A stretch of DNA of 64,000 nt from Caldilineaceae bacterium (GTDB lineage: Bacteria > Chloroflexota > Anaerolineae > Caldilineales > Caldilineaceae), in contig JACKBC010000016.1 in assembly GCA_020634755.1 (NCBI GenBank), positions 1-64,000 on the forward strand, given 5' to 3'. The notes under the pieces were generated by a model. It was not told the DNA's origin and searched no databases. It saw only the letters and a list, made by a program, of their open reading frames with translations. Position 1 is the first letter of the stretch; each line of letters opens with the position of its first letter. Both the position numbers and the translations under genes were made by a program. Of the stretch, positions 56,274 to 63,952 are shown one piece after another.

Positions 56274-57089
56274 ATGAGCGAAGAACGCACGGCCATATTA
56301 AAGATGCTACAAGAGGGCAAGATCACCACGGCGGAGGCGCTTACGCTGCTGGACGCCGTGGGTGAGTCTGCGGCGCCATCCGCCGCGCTGTCGGTCCCAC
56401 AGCCCCCGTCGACTGTACCGGCCATTGCGCCGGCCGCACCACCGCACCCCATACATGCCCCCAGCCCAGCGCAGGCGCCGGCAGCGCCGCGGCTGAATGC
56501 CGATCAACTCATCGAGCTGAGCAACCACGGTGTTGATTCCAGCTATGTGCGCGACATGCAAAAGGCGGGCTTTGCCAAGCTTTCGTTCGACGATCTGATC
56601 GAGCTAAGCAACCACGGCATTGAATCCAGCTATGTGCGCGACATGCAAAAGGCGGGCTTTGCCAAGCTTTCGGTTGATGAGCTAATCGAGTTGGGTAACC
56701 ACGGCATTGAGCCCAGCTATGTGCGCGAGCTGCGCGCAGTGGGCGTCAACCCCCTCACCGTCGACGAAATTATTGAACTGGGCAACCACGGCGTCGATGT
56801 TGGCTACATACGCGAGATGCGTGAAATGGGGATTGCTGATCTCACTCCCGATGAATTATGCGAGCTGAGCGAACACGGCATTGAGCCCAGCTATGTGCGC
56901 GCCATGCGCCATGCCGGTCTGACCGAGCTCACGGTGGATGAAATCTGCGAACTGGGCAATCACGGCGTGTCGGCTGAATATGTACAGCAGATGCAAGCGT
57001 TGGGCGTGGATGAACTTTCGGTTGACGCCATTGCCGAAATGTTCAACAGCGGGGTGACGCCAGAGTTTGTCAAAGAGCTTCACATGTAA
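56274..57089 (+). CDS. HG-repeat helical protein 1 with SHOCT-like module
   Basis: A 271-residue protein starting MSEERTAILKMLQEGKITT (SHOCT-like). An Ala/Pro-rich linker of about 40 residues leads to seven repeats of about 28 residues, of the form L-x-x-D-E-L-I-E-L-x-N-H-G-(I/V)-x-x-x-Y-V-R-x-M-x-x-x-G. The repeats vary in detail, but HG and YVR are near-invariant. Similar repeats occur next to M56 peptidases and in many secretory or sensor proteins; they probably form a helical solenoid. No transmembrane segment. ATG 56274 has AAGGAG just upstream. Confidence 0.82.
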   Translation: MSEERTAILKMLQEGKITTAEALTLLDAVGESAAPSAALSVPQPPSTVPAIAPAAPPHPIHAPSPAQAPAAPRLNADQLIELSNHGVDSSYVRDMQKAGFAKLSFDDLIELSNHGIESSYVRDMQKAGFAKLSVDELIELGNHGIEPSYVRELRAVGVNPLTVDEIIELGNHGVDVGYIREMREMGIADLTPDELCELSEHGIEPSYVRAMRHAGLTELTVDEICELGNHGVSAEYVQQMQALGVDELSVDAIAEMFNSGVTPEFVKELHM

Positions 57090-57219
57090 CTTCAGGAAAC
57101 GACCATAGATTGGACTGATTGATTGGATTTTGCACGGATTTCTCGACGCAAAAATCTGTGCAAATCTTTCAAATCTGTATAATCTGTGTTCCATTCTTTG
57201 TTTTCCAAGGAGACCGATT

Positions 57220-58098
57220 ATGAGCGAAGAGCGCATGACGATTTTAAAGATGCTGCAAGAGGGCAAAATTACGGTGGAAGAGGCAACGCGGCTGATCGAA
57301 GCCGTGGAGCGGCCGGGAGAGAATCCACGCGTGCTCGATGCGCCCAAACCGCCCGCCATTCCCGCGGCGGTGCAGCCCACCAAGGCTGCGTTGGAACGAG
57401 CGGGGGCCAAGGACCTTAATCTGGGTCGGCTGACCGAGCTAAAGATTCATGGCGTGACGCCGGCTTTTATTCGCGCGTTTAAAGATTTGGGGCTCGACGA
57501 TCTTTCAACGAGCGATCTGGTGGAGATGAAAATCCACGGCATTACGCCCAGCTTTGTCCTCCAATTTCGCAACGCCGGCTTTGATCCGTCTGTAAGCGAG
57601 CTGGTGGAGATGAAAATCCACGGCATTGCGGCCGATTTTTACGGCCAGATGCAAGCGCTGGGGCTGGCAGATTTGTCCATTGGCCAAATGGTGGAGATGA
57701 AAATGCATGGCGTCACGCCCGCGTTTATGACCGAAATGCAGGCGGCGGGTTTTGACGCCACGCTGGATGAGCTGATCGAAATGCGCATTCACAACGTCAC
57801 GCCTGAATTTTATGACGAAGCACAGCGCATGGGTTTTGAGGATTTGAGTATCGAGCAGCTGGTGGAGATGCGCGTCCACGGCGTGACGCCGGAGTTTATG
57901 CAGCAGATGGCGGCGCTGGGGCTGGAGGACCTGACGCTGGACCGACTGGTTGAAATGCGTATCCACGGCGTGACGCCGGATTACGTGCGCAAAATGCAGG
58001 CCACCGGCGCCACTGATTTAACGACGGAGCGCCTGATTGAAATGCGCATTCATGGCGTCGATGCCGAATATCTTGACATGATGAGCGAATTTGCATAG
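57220..58098 (+). CDS. HG-repeat helical protein 2 with SHOCT-like module
   Basis: A 292-residue paralogue of the upstream gene: SHOCT-like N-terminus MSEERMTILKMLQEGKITVE followed by a linker and eight repeats of about 28 residues with a different consensus, (V/I)-E-M-(K/R)-I-H-G-V-T-P-x-F, for example LVEMKIHGITPSF and LIEMRIHGVDAEY. The switch from NHG-xxx-YVR to KIHGVTP-F between the two neighbours implies divergence after duplication. ATG 57220 follows CAAGGAGA. Two Rho-independent hairpins after the stop close the cluster. Confidence 0.82.
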   Translation: MSEERMTILKMLQEGKITVEEATRLIEAVERPGENPRVLDAPKPPAIPAAVQPTKAALERAGAKDLNLGRLTELKIHGVTPAFIRAFKDLGLDDLSTSDLVEMKIHGITPSFVLQFRNAGFDPSVSELVEMKIHGIAADFYGQMQALGLADLSIGQMVEMKMHGVTPAFMTEMQAAGFDATLDELIEMRIHNVTPEFYDEAQRMGFEDLSIEQLVEMRVHGVTPEFMQQMAALGLEDLTLDRLVEMRIHGVTPDYVRKMQATGATDLTTERLIEMRIHGVDAEYLDMMSEFA

Positions 58099-58107
58099 CG
58101 GGATTTT

Positions 58108-58140
58108 AGAAGCCGGACTTTTGCAAAAAGTCCGGCTTCT
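58108..58140 (+). terminator. Hairpin after HG-repeat gene 2
   Basis: AGAAGCCGGACTTT and AAAGTCCGGCTTCT pair around the loop. No T run follows, and a second, stronger terminator with the same GGCCGGACTT core lies 50 bases downstream. Confidence 0.6.
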
Positions 58141-58191
58141 GGTTAGGTATATTTACACCTGCTGTGCCCAAGATAGATGCCATACCAACAT

Positions 58192-58224
58192 AAAGGCCGG
58201 ACTTCATTCGCAAGTCCGGCCTTT
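58192..58224 (+). terminator. Rho-independent terminator
   Basis: AAAGGCCGGACTT pairs with AAGTCCGGCCTTTT, 13 bp around CATTCGC, followed by TTTTGTTTT. Strong terminator of the DUF2089/SHOCT cluster. Confidence 0.75.
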
Positions 58225-58504
58225 TGTTTTGCACTGCAACATATTGAATATCCATTCCGCGTTGCCGCCTATTGATTAGGGACCATTGGCATTAGGATTT
58301 TGTACGCCGATGAACACGGATAAGCGCCGATTCGCTCTACACAATCTGTGTTCATCCGCGTGAATCTGCGTACGGTTTTTTTAAATAACCTTATTACCGA
58401 TAAGCTTGCCTTTTTCGGATTCGCTGCATTTCGTGTATAATCCCCAAAAGAACATATGGTCTACCCACAATTCTAAATAGAGATCTCAACAAAGGAGCCA
58501 AACC
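58225..58504. other. Intergenic region before the DinB cluster
   Basis: No gene. It contains two copies of a short GATTCGC-like sequence and a TATAAT (58436-58441) about 65 bases before the first DinB gene, lacking a good -35. CAAAGGAGCC precedes the ATG at 58505. Confidence 0.35.
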
Positions 58505-59014
58505 ATGTCCGAAGTGAGCCATTTAGCCGAAGCAGTGGAAAACCATTTTTCCAGCCCCAAGGCCAGCAGCTTTGTCCACTTTGTCACCGTCAGCGACGGG
58601 TTAACCGGAGCACAGGCCGCGCAGGCGCCGGCTGAACGCTTTAATAGCGTCTGGGCCGTGACCAATCACGTCGCTTTTTGGATGGATGTGACGCGCGCCT
58701 CGCTGGTCGGTGAGCAGGTCGATTTGGCGGCGTGGGGACTGAGCGAAATGGGTTCCGGCTGGCCGCCGCTGGGCCAAGTGAACGACGCCAGCTGGCAAGC
58801 CGCCCGTCAGCGCGCGCTGGATGTGAACCACGCCTTGGCAAGCGCCATTCGCACGCTGAATGATGAGTCGCTGGCCCAGCCATCTGAACAGACCTGGGGC
58901 CAGCCACCCTACCAGCTAATCCTCTCCATCTATTCGCACAACAGCCACCACACATCGGAGATTTTGTGTATCCGCCATATGTTGGGGCTGTGGGTCGACC
59001 ACGAATGGGTGTAG
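58505..59014 (+). CDS. DinB-fold protein 1
   Basis: A 169-residue four-helix-bundle protein of the DinB/DUF664-like superfamily, whose members are metal-dependent thiol transferases or of unknown function. The metal His is in VTNHVAFWMD of helix 2 and the pair is in YSHNSHHTSEI in the last helix, the usual H...HxxxH triad. ATG 58505 has AAAGGAG at good spacing. It is the first of a plus-strand series of related genes whose starts each have their own Shine-Dalgarno. The substrate is unknown. Confidence 0.8.
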   Translation: MSEVSHLAEAVENHFSSPKASSFVHFVTVSDGLTGAQAAQAPAERFNSVWAVTNHVAFWMDVTRASLVGEQVDLAAWGLSEMGSGWPPLGQVNDASWQAARQRALDVNHALASAIRTLNDESLAQPSEQTWGQPPYQLILSIYSHNSHHTSEILCIRHMLGLWVDHEWV

Positions 59015-59049
59015 AAAAGAAGCAGGAAAAATCACACCAGGAGCCTATC

Positions 59050-59550
59050 ATGGATATTCATGCCGTCATCCGCTCGCAATTTTACGCCGCCCTGGGCATG
59101 TTGGAGCAGGCAGTGCAGAAATGCCCGGATTCCCTGTGGGATGCGTCTGAGGACAAGGTCAAATTTTGGCACATTGGCTATCACGCGCTCTTTTTTGTAC
59201 ATCTCTATTTGCAGCCAACCGCGGCGGACTTTACACCCTGGGCCAAGCATCGCCAAAATTATGAGCAAATGGGGCCAACGCCGTGGCCGCCCTATGAAAA
59301 GCCCGAAATTGGCGAGCCATATATCAAAGCCGACATGTTAGAATACATTGAGTTTTGTCGCAAGCAGGTGGATAGTTGCGTGGCGCAGACCAACATGGAA
59401 GCCGAGTCCGGCTTTGACTGGCTGCCCATGAACAAGTTTGAACTGCAAATTTATAGCATTCGCCACCTGCAGCAACACACCGGTGAATTGATGGAGCGGC
59501 TGGGCACGCGCGCCGGCATTGACGTGGATTGGATGGGGCAAGGAAAATAG
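59050..59550 (+). CDS. DinB-fold protein 2
   Basis: A 166-residue DinB-like protein. FWHIGYHALFFVHLYLQ supplies the first His and IYSIRHLQQHTGELM the last two, in the expected DinB spacing. The start at 59050 follows CAGGAGCC and is preferred to the upstream extension. It follows the previous gene by 35 bases. It is closest in layout to proteins annotated as DinB family or DUF1569-like, and I would not assign a substrate. Confidence 0.8.
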   Translation: MDIHAVIRSQFYAALGMLEQAVQKCPDSLWDASEDKVKFWHIGYHALFFVHLYLQPTAADFTPWAKHRQNYEQMGPTPWPPYEKPEIGEPYIKADMLEYIEFCRKQVDSCVAQTNMEAESGFDWLPMNKFELQIYSIRHLQQHTGELMERLGTRAGIDVDWMGQGK

Positions 59551-59554
59551 AGCC

Positions 59555-60064
59555 ATGAATCTTCTCGATCGTCTGTTGGGGCATGATACTTGGACCACGC
59601 GTCAGCTGTTGTTGGCTTGCCAATCCTTGCCAGATGAACTGCTGGATCGCGAGTTTGAAATCGACAGCCGCTCGCTCCGCAACACCTTTGTCCACATGAT
59701 CGACAACATGGAAGTTTGGACCGACCTCATGTGGGCGCGGCCGGTGGCGCGGCAGAGCGGCGACAGCATCCCCGCATTGCTCCAGCGCCTGAGCCGAATT
59801 AGCCGCGATTTCGCCCATATTGCCCGTGAAATTGCGCGCACGGGACGCTACGACGACTGCTTTATGGACGTGCTGGACGATCCGCCCAAACCGAAAACCT
59901 TTGGTGGCGCCATTGGCCATCTGATCACCCACAACATGCACCACCGGGCCCAGATTATGATTATGATGGAAAATGTGGGGCTAAAAGAGCACATCGAGGG
60001 CGATCTGCTGGGCTGGGAATCGCAGGCTTTTGGCTGGGCCGATCCCCCACATTGGGGTAATTGA
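59555..60064 (+). CDS. DinB-fold protein 3
   Basis: A 169-residue DinB family protein. RNTFVHMIDNMEVWTD carries the first His and HLITHNMHHRAQIMIM the other ligands, the classic HxxHxxQ ending. LLGHDTWTTRQLLLACQ is helix 1. It begins four bases after the previous stop (a GAG precedes) and is therefore coupled. DinB-fold paralogues in the same operon can act on different thiol substrates; here the partner thiol is unknown. Confidence 0.83.
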   Translation: MNLLDRLLGHDTWTTRQLLLACQSLPDELLDREFEIDSRSLRNTFVHMIDNMEVWTDLMWARPVARQSGDSIPALLQRLSRISRDFAHIAREIARTGRYDDCFMDVLDDPPKPKTFGGAIGHLITHNMHHRAQIMIMMENVGLKEHIEGDLLGWESQAFGWADPPHWGN

Positions 60065-60086
60065 GAAATTTTATATTTCTAACACA

Positions 60087-60163
60087 ACTTACGCAGCGCC
60101 TGCGGATTGCCAAGAGTGAATCCGTTGGCATTCGATACACGTTTAGTCAAGGCTTGCGAAAGT
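60087..60163. repeat. 77-bp palindromic element, copy 2
   Basis: ACTTACGCAGC at 60087 and GCTTGCGAAAGT at 60152-60163 are imperfect terminal inverted repeats; the interior GCCAAGAGTGAA...TTGGC matches the position of the palindrome in the 14649 copy. Lies between the third DinB and the DUF1801 genes. Confidence 0.65.
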
Positions 60164-60184
60164 CCTGTTTCTAAGGAGCATAAA

Positions 60185-60613
60185 ATGGCCGAACTAAAAA
60201 CACAGCGCAATGACGCCAGCGTCGAAGAATTCCTCAACGCTGTGGAGCATGAGCAAAAACGCAAAGATGCCTTTGCCATTTTGGCGCTCATGCAAGAGGC
60301 GACTGGCGATGAACCGCAGATGTGGGGCAGCAGCATTGTAGGCTTTGGCTCTTATCGCTATAAATACGGCAGCGGACGCACAGGTGAATGGATGCTGGTG
60401 GGCTTTTCCCCGCGCAAGCAGAACTTGACGCTTTACATCATGCCCGGTTTTGAACAGTACAGAGCACTATTGGACAAGCTGGGCAAGCACAAAACCGGCA
60501 AGGCATGCCTTTACATCAACAAGCTGGCCGATGTGGATCAAAATGTACTGAAGGAACTGGTTATACAATCTGTCGCACACATGAAAGAGACAAATCCATG
60601 GCCCACCCCCTGA
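60185..60613 (+). CDS. DUF1801 domain-containing protein
   Basis: A 142-residue DUF1801 (YdhG-like fold) protein. Residues KRKDAFAILALMQEATG and MWGSSIVGFGSYRYKYGSGR are the family core, followed by FSPRKQNLTLYIMPGF and KLADVDQNVLKEL. The function is unknown; the fold is often found near DinB and VOC proteins in environmental bacteria. ATG 60185 has TAAGGAGC upstream. It overlaps the next gene by 16 bases. Confidence 0.88.
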   Translation: MAELKTQRNDASVEEFLNAVEHEQKRKDAFAILALMQEATGDEPQMWGSSIVGFGSYRYKYGSGRTGEWMLVGFSPRKQNLTLYIMPGFEQYRALLDKLGKHKTGKACLYINKLADVDQNVLKELVIQSVAHMKETNPWPTP

Positions 60614-61101
60614 TCGACCAATTACGCTTTACACGCAGTGAATGGCTGCGCGCTTTGGACGGCGTGAGCGCCCAAGACGCCCTGCACCGCTTTGAACCCA
60701 TGAACTCCATTGGCTGGACCGTGGGCCACTTGGCTTGGCAGGAGCAGCGCTACTGGCTCACCATACCGCAAGGGCAAACGCCGGTTCCCGAATTGAACAC
60801 GCTGGTGGGCTACGGGCGTCCAGCCACCACGCCCCCGCTGGCCGATATGCTGACCGCCTGGCGCACCATTACCAACATGGCCGATACGTATCTGGACCAG
60901 ATGACCAGTGCGGATTTGGCCAACCCCATTGAAATTCGCGGCTGGATCACCACCACGCCGGGCTCGCTCATGCTGCGCGTGGTCTATCACTACTGGTATC
61001 ACATTGGCGAAATCATGGCCATCCGCCAGCAGTTGGGGCACGCCAATCTGCCAGAATTTGTGGGCAATATTGATGAAGAGATGCCGTACAGGCCCGAATA
61101 A
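60598..61101 (+). CDS. DinB-fold protein 4
   Basis: A 167-residue DinB superfamily protein. IGWTVGHLAWQEQRYW carries the helix-2 His and RVVYHYWYHIGEIMA the terminal triad. It starts inside the end of the DUF1801 gene, so it is translated in a coupled fashion. The C-terminal LPEFVGNIDEEMPYRPE is a family-typical tail. It completes a run of four DinB proteins with one DUF1801 between. Substrate unknown. Confidence 0.84.
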   Translation: MAHPLIDQLRFTRSEWLRALDGVSAQDALHRFEPMNSIGWTVGHLAWQEQRYWLTIPQGQTPVPELNTLVGYGRPATTPPLADMLTAWRTITNMADTYLDQMTSADLANPIEIRGWITTTPGSLMLRVVYHYWYHIGEIMAIRQQLGHANLPEFVGNIDEEMPYRPE

Positions 61102-61193
61102 TACCAACTGCGGTTGTAAAAGCCATGCATAATGACCCCTTTTTCAGCGTAGAATTGTCAATTCTTCATCGCTTTTACAGAGCCAAACGGTAT
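61101..61193. repeat. 93-bp MITE-like element
   Basis: Begins ATACCAACTGCGGTTGTAAA and ends with GCTTTTACAGAGCCAAACGG then TAT: 23-base imperfect terminal inverted repeats. A short version is at 3110-3143. It lies directly upstream of the DUF3052-like gene and its right end supplies the TATAAT at 61191-61196. Confidence 0.55.
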
Positions 61194-61210
61194 AATTAAG
61201 GAGAAACGCA

Positions 61211-61666
61211 ATGGCTAGTCTATTTTCAAAATTGCAATACAAGAATCAAGAGGCCATTTTGCTGCTCAACGCGCCGGCGGAATTTCAGCCTTACCTGGCC
61301 GAAATTGCGGAACAAGCTCACATTGACAACGCCCCCGACGGAGACAAAAGGTACGATTTTGCTATTGTGTTCGTGAAATCAGGCGCTGAAGTGGCCGCAT
61401 CCAGCGCGTTGGCCAGCACGCATATGAACGATGATGCGGTGCTCTGGTTTGCCTATCCCAAAAAGTCATCCCAAAAGTATCAGACCGACATCAATCGGGA
61501 TCGTGGCTGGCAACCGCTGGGCGATTTGGGCTATGAACCCGTGCGTCAAGTAGCCATTGACGCGGACTGGTCAGCGCTGCGTTTTCGCGCCGCCAGCCAC
61601 ATCAAGTCTATGACGCGCGGCTTTGCCATGAGCGAGGAAGGCAAACGGCGTACAAAGAAATCTTAG
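61211..61666 (+). CDS. Conserved hypothetical protein (DUF3052-like)
   Basis: A 151-residue soluble protein. It resembles proteins annotated DUF3052 or YdhR-like by ILLLNAPAEFQPYLAEI, LWFAYPKKSSQKYQTDINRD and GWQPLGDLGYEPVRQVAID, then LRFRAASHIKSMTR. No catalytic residue is identifiable. AAGGAGA before ATG 61211. The TATAAT just upstream is part of a MITE-like repeat, which would give an element-derived promoter. The function is unknown and the family call is moderate. Confidence 0.65.
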   Translation: MASLFSKLQYKNQEAILLLNAPAEFQPYLAEIAEQAHIDNAPDGDKRYDFAIVFVKSGAEVAASSALASTHMNDDAVLWFAYPKKSSQKYQTDINRDRGWQPLGDLGYEPVRQVAIDADWSALRFRAASHIKSMTRGFAMSEEGKRRTKKS

Positions 61667-61785
61667 GCTGAAGAATTTGTATGATGGCGGTTATGCTACG
61701 CGCAGGCCAAAGCGTCTAGAGAAAGCATTGCCAGATCAGCCACGCTGCGTAAGTCATGAGTTGCATACACACGAAAGGATTACAT

Positions 61786-62157
61786 ATGGCAACAGTTCGT
61801 TATCTGGTGCATGATGTAGATACAGCACTTGCGTTTTATACTAAATGGCTTGGCTTTGAGCTCACTGAGCGCTGGGGGCCGCCTTTTGCTATTGTAACGA
61901 AGGGGGATCTCAAACTGTGGCTCAGCGGGCCAGAAACCTCTGCGGCCAAAGCCATGCCCGATGGTCGCAAGCCAGAGCCAGGCGGCTGGAATCGCTTGGT
62001 CATTGAGGTTGAGGAATTAGATGCCCTGGTGCAAAACTTAAAAGAGGCGGGCATGCACTTTCGCAATGAGATAGTCAGTGGGCCGGGGGGAAAGCAAATC
62101 TTAGCCGAAGATCCCTCTGGCAATCCACTAGAACTTTTCGAGCCGCGCGATTCCTAA
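61786..62157 (+). CDS. VOC family protein (glyoxalase/bleomycin-resistance fold)
   Basis: A 123-residue VOC protein made of one beta-alpha-beta-beta-beta repeat pair. VRYLVHDVDTALAFYTKWLGFELTER is the typical first half, with ILAEDPSGNPLELFEP supplying the Glu metal ligand at the end. The first metal His/Glu position is less clear. ATG 61786 follows GAAAGG. Members act in methylglyoxal detoxification, antibiotic resistance or unknown chemistry; no choice is possible here. Confidence 0.87.
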   Translation: MATVRYLVHDVDTALAFYTKWLGFELTERWGPPFAIVTKGDLKLWLSGPETSAAKAMPDGRKPEPGGWNRLVIEVEELDALVQNLKEAGMHFRNEIVSGPGGKQILAEDPSGNPLELFEPRDS

Positions 62158-62179
62158 TTTAGCATAGAGGAGGCTATTT

Positions 62180-63031
62180 ATGATTGGCAAATCTATTCGC
62201 CCCGGTTTTCACACCGTGACACCTTATTTGATCGTACCCGAGCTGGAGCCCATGATCGCCTTTCTCAAGCAGGCTTTTGGCGCGACCGTCCATTATCAAG
62301 CCACGGGAAGTGGCGGCGGCACGCATACGGAATTGCGCATTGGCGATTCTATGATCATGATGAGTGGCGGCGAAAATGGCGCGGTCAGAGAGTCAATGCC
62401 CATTATGATCTTTCTCTATTTGGAAGATGTGGATGGCACATATGCGGCGGCGCTGGCCGCAGGTGGCGCCACAATCATGGAGCCAACCGATGGCGCGTTT
62501 GGCGAACCACGTGGCGCCGGCATCAAGGACATAGCGGGCAACCAGTGGTTTTTTGCCACTTGGTCCGCACGACCAGATGCCCCGCCCGCCGCCCCGTCTG
62601 CAGAAGAGGCTGTCCACCAGGATACCATTCCCATGCTCTCTTATGAAGACGGCCCCGCGGCCATGGATTGGCTGGCGGCGGCTTTTGGCTTTGAAGAAGT
62701 CGAACGCTGGTTGGATGATAACGGCAGGCTTTCGCATGGTGAAATGAAGACCGGCCCTGGCAACAGCCGTATTATGCTGGCTTCCCCCACGCCGGAATAC
62801 CAAAGCCCAAAGCATTTGCGCGCCCAGTATGCACCGGCCCAAAAGTGGTCGGAAACCCCCTGGGTGATAAACGGGGTGCTGGTCTACGTCGATGATGTAG
62901 ACGCCCATCATACGCGGGCTGTTCAAGCTGGCGCCACCCCCTTGGGGCAGATCGAAGACGGTTTTCCCGGTCGCCGCTACCGGGTCGAGGATCTGGAGGG
63001 GCAGCGCTGGATGTTTATGCAGCGCGCATGA
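62180..63031 (+). CDS. Two-domain VOC (PhnB-like) protein
   Basis: A 283-residue protein with two VOC domains: first HTVTPYLIVPELEPMIAFLKQAFGA through EPRGAGIKDIAGNQW, second TIPMLSYEDGPAAMDWLAAAFGF through FPGRRYRVEDLEGQRWMFMQ. The first is PhnB-like; the second is more divergent. GAGGAGG before ATG 62180, 22 bases after the previous stop. A duplicated VOC may have an extradiol or resistance role; unknown. Confidence 0.85.
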   Translation: MIGKSIRPGFHTVTPYLIVPELEPMIAFLKQAFGATVHYQATGSGGGTHTELRIGDSMIMMSGGENGAVRESMPIMIFLYLEDVDGTYAAALAAGGATIMEPTDGAFGEPRGAGIKDIAGNQWFFATWSARPDAPPAAPSAEEAVHQDTIPMLSYEDGPAAMDWLAAAFGFEEVERWLDDNGRLSHGEMKTGPGNSRIMLASPTPEYQSPKHLRAQYAPAQKWSETPWVINGVLVYVDDVDAHHTRAVQAGATPLGQIEDGFPGRRYRVEDLEGQRWMFMQRA

Positions 63032-63049
63032 CAGTAATATACATAATCA

Positions 63050-63129
63050 GTACACCGCAACGGTGTGGGCGATCTAGGCGTCGGTCGCGATGGTTGAATC
63101 CGACGCTATCTCGCGCCGTTGCGACCTAC
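63050..63129. repeat. 80-bp palindromic repeat element, copy 6
   Basis: Starts GTACACCGCAACGGTGTGGG and ends GCCGTTGCGACCTAC. An inner hairpin GCGTCGG/CCGACGC is well conserved in this copy. It lies immediately after the VOC gene and before the next gene, whose ATG is six bases beyond it. Confidence 0.8.
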
Positions 63130-63134
63130 ACATA

Positions 63135-63809
63135 ATGAACATCTATCTAGAAATCGGCCAAAAACGTATATTCGCCTGCGCCGCAGATTGGTTCGGCTGG
63201 TGCCGCAGCGGACGTAGCGCAGAAGCCGCCATCCAGGCTTTGTTCGACAGTGCGCCACGCTATGCCGCCATTTTGCACGCCTTCCAACTTGACTTCGAAC
63301 CGCCGGCCAGCGCGCAAGCATTCAACGTGGTTGAGCGGTTACCGGGCAACGCGACCACGGATTTTGGGGCGCCCGACGCCATTCCAGAGATAGATCGAGT
63401 CGACATGGGCGGCATTGATCTAGTGCGCATAAAGGCCTTACTTCTAGCCTATTGGGCGGCCTTCGATGCCACCGTGGCCAACGCCACGGGCAAAGAGCTG
63501 CGCAAAGGTCCGCGCGGCGGCGGACGTGATTTGGAGGACATTGTGCAGCACGTCATCGAGGCCGATTCCGGCTATCTGCGCCGTCTGACCAGAAAAACGA
63601 CGCGCGACAAAAAGGCGCCCCAGCAGGCGCAGCTTGCCCAACTTCGCCAAGACATCCGCGACGCCCTGGATTGGGCCTATCAAGGCCATCTGCCGGAACG
63701 CGGCCCGCGTGGGGGCCGCATCTGGCCGCCGCGCTACTTTGTGCGGCGTAGCGCCTGGCACACGCTGGACCACCTTTGGGAGATCGAAGATCGCATTGTA
63801 TATAAATGA
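63135..63809 (+). CDS. Hypothetical protein with DinB-like C-terminal half
   Basis: A 224-residue protein. The N-terminus (NIYLEIGQKRIFACAADWFGWCRSG) is not recognised. The C-terminal half is helical with DIVQHVIEADSGYLRRL and AWHTLDHLWEIEDR, His positions that recall the DinB triad. I chose ATG 63135, where a family-like start exists, over an upstream in-frame start inside the repeat. The 80-bp element ends six bases before it, so the element forms its 5' leader. A hairpin follows at 63866. Confidence 0.7.
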   Translation: MNIYLEIGQKRIFACAADWFGWCRSGRSAEAAIQALFDSAPRYAAILHAFQLDFEPPASAQAFNVVERLPGNATTDFGAPDAIPEIDRVDMGGIDLVRIKALLLAYWAAFDATVANATGKELRKGPRGGGRDLEDIVQHVIEADSGYLRRLTRKTTRDKKAPQQAQLAQLRQDIRDALDWAYQGHLPERGPRGGRIWPPRYFVRRSAWHTLDHLWEIEDRIVYK

Positions 63810-63865
63810 TGGCTCTGTGTTGCATACAGCCGCTTTATATAATGAGAAGGTACGCAGTTGACCCA

Positions 63866-63896
63866 GACATTCGACTTCGGAGAGAAGTCGAATGTC
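63866..63896 (+). terminator. Hairpin terminator candidate
   Basis: GACATTCGACTTC pairs with GAAGTCGAATGTC around GGAGA, 13 bp. TCCTGAA follows, so it lacks a T tract and may be a factor-dependent or processing hairpin. Confidence 0.5.
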
Positions 63897-63952
63897 TCCT
63901 GAACAACCCTGAAGTTCATAACTCCTAACAAATTGTAAAAAAAGGAAATCGC

